This document shows, in pieces, positions 63,206 to 64,000 of a DNA stretch of 64,000 bases. The DNA is from an uncultured Muribaculaceae bacterium. GTDB taxonomy: Bacteria > Bacteroidota > Bacteroidia > Bacteroidales > Muribaculaceae. Position numbers and translations under genes: made by a program. Within the stretch, counting starts at the first letter, position 1; each line of letters starts with the position of its first letter. The stretch covers positions 62,001 through 126,000 of the forward strand of contig CALUMJ010000001.1 in NCBI GenBank assembly GCA_944321715.1, in the 5' to 3' direction. The notes beneath the pieces were generated by a model. That model did no database searches and had not been told where the DNA came from. It saw only the letters and a program-made list of their open reading frames with translations.

Positions 63206-63919
63206 ATGACAAATTTAAGCGTGAATATTAACAAAGTAGCCACCTTGCGCAACTCGCGCGGAGGCAATGTACCCGATGTTGAGAAAGTTGCCATCGACTG
63301 TGAACGTTTCGGCGCTGATGGCATCACGGTGCATCCGCGTCCCGACGAGCGGCACATACGTCGTTCCGACGTGTATGCGTTGCGTCCGCTCGTCCGCACC
63401 GAATTCAATATCGAGGGGTATCCGTCGGAAGAGCTTGTTGATTTGCTGCTTAAAGTTAAGCCTACGCAAGCAACACTTGTTCCCGATGCACCCGATGCGC
63501 TGACCTCGACTGCCGGCTGGAATGTCGGGGAGCATCTTGATTTCCTGACATCGGTTGTTGACCGCCTGAAGGAAGCTGGAATCAGGACAAGCATATTTGT
63601 TGGTACCGACATAGAAAATATAAAATTGGCGGCAAAGACTGGAGCCGACCGCATAGAGCTTTATACCGAGCCATACGCTGTGGCTTTCCCCAAGAATCCC
63701 GCCGAGGCCGTAGCTCCGTTTGTGGCCGCTTCCGAAGCCGCCCACAAGGTGGGGCTTGGCGTGAATGCCGGGCATGACTTGAGCCTTGAGAACTTGCGGT
63801 ATTTCTATGAAAACCTGCCTCACCTCAACGAGGTGTCGATAGGCCATGCTCTTATTGCCGATGCCTTGTACATGGGCTTGGAGAAGACTATCGCTGCTTA
63901 TAAAAATTGTTTAAGATAA
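63206..63919 (+). CDS. pdxJ: Pyridoxine 5'-phosphate synthase
   Basis: Condenses 1-deoxy-D-xylulose 5-phosphate with 3-amino-2-oxopropyl phosphate in the DXP-dependent vitamin B6 route. TIM barrel with [80 protein letters not shown] and [12 protein letters not shown] are all present. The ATG at 63206 ([10 protein letters not shown]) is the family start; the frame opens 39 bp earlier. Length 237 aa is normal. Confidence 0.96.
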   Translation: MTNLSVNINKVATLRNSRGGNVPDVEKVAIDCERFGADGITVHPRPDERHIRRSDVYALRPLVRTEFNIEGYPSEELVDLLLKVKPTQATLVPDAPDALTSTAGWNVGEHLDFLTSVVDRLKEAGIRTSIFVGTDIENIKLAAKTGADRIELYTEPYAVAFPKNPAEAVAPFVAASEAAHKVGLGVNAGHDLSLENLRYFYENLPHLNEVSIGHALIADALYMGLEKTIAAYKNCLR

Positions 63920-63954
63920 TATTAAAACATTCATATACACAACTTTACTGTAAC

Positions 63955-64000
63955 ATGGCTATCCTTAACTCCATCATGGCTGCGCTGCAATCCGAGGCAG
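63955..64000 (+). CDS. First codons of a gene cut by the window end (possibly ExbB/MotA-type)
   Basis: An ATG at 63955 opens a frame (MAILNSIMAALQSEA) that runs to the edge, 36 bp after pdxJ. In other Bacteroidales an ExbB/TolQ-type proton-channel gene often follows pdxJ, which is the only reason for the suggestion; 15 residues are too few to identify it. Confidence 0.4.
   Translation, partial: MAILNSIMAALQSEA

Overview
The window is chromosomal DNA of a Bacteroidales bacterium. The signs are a SusC/SusD pair, a hybrid two-component system (HTCS), C-terminal type IX secretion sorting domains, DUF1573, DUF4254, DUF4271 and DUF2723 proteins, promoters of the TTTG-N19/20-TAnnTTTG type, and few strong Shine-Dalgarno sequences. 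The genus cannot be fixed from sequence reading alone; a Muribaculaceae- or Prevotella-like gut commensal is a reasonable guess.

Region 1 (1-33 kb) is glycan-use territory. A surface FG-GAP protein with a sorting domain is followed by SusC and SusD, then five exo-acting hydrolases on the + strand: two copies of a [clan GH-D enzyme + GH36 alpha-galactosidase] module and one GH97. This points to alpha-galactoside breakdown. After a 1 kb non-coding gap, which holds a 178-bp inverted-repeat element and a likely ~0.4 kb structured RNA, comes a second cluster around an HTCS regulator: GH2 and sialate O-acetylesterase genes on the minus strand, then divergent GH95 and GH92 genes. That set (fucose, mannose, acetylated sialic acid, beta-linked mannose or hexosamine) suggests host N- or O-glycans.

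Region 2 (33-46 kb) is mostly housekeeping on the minus strand: TatD, YidD, RnpA, HemD, DUF4271, LOG, MeaB, two DUF1573 proteins, an outer-membrane barrel protein behind a long structured leader, LeuS and NadA. An AT-rich EVE-like gene sits at its left edge. TrmH lies divergent from nadA.

Region 3 (46-64 kb) starts with a very AT-rich intergenic stretch carrying repeated TTATCAACA-like 9-mers (origin candidate). It continues with GT9/DUF4254, an AraC regulator, a ferredoxin-DUF4405 membrane protein, a TPR protein, a GT11-like transferase, a lone small-protein unit, an AlbA/Schlafen-type protein, one tRNA (CAT), QueG with a polysaccharide deacetylase, a DUF2723 membrane glycosyltransferase, AnsA, a lipoprotein, a YgjP-like peptidase, NadK, PdxJ and the first codons of one more gene.

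The most notable non-textbook items are the 18.35-18.75 kb structured RNA candidate, two equal-length (178 bp) nested-palindrome elements with shared ends but different cores, duplicated promoter cassettes at 28.2 and 63.0 kb, the leader at 41.29-41.58 kb, a promoter-to-terminator small-protein unit at 51.86-52.12 kb, and three genes each apparently broken by one base in or next to a short homopolymer (41.25, 48.66 and 49.62 kb).
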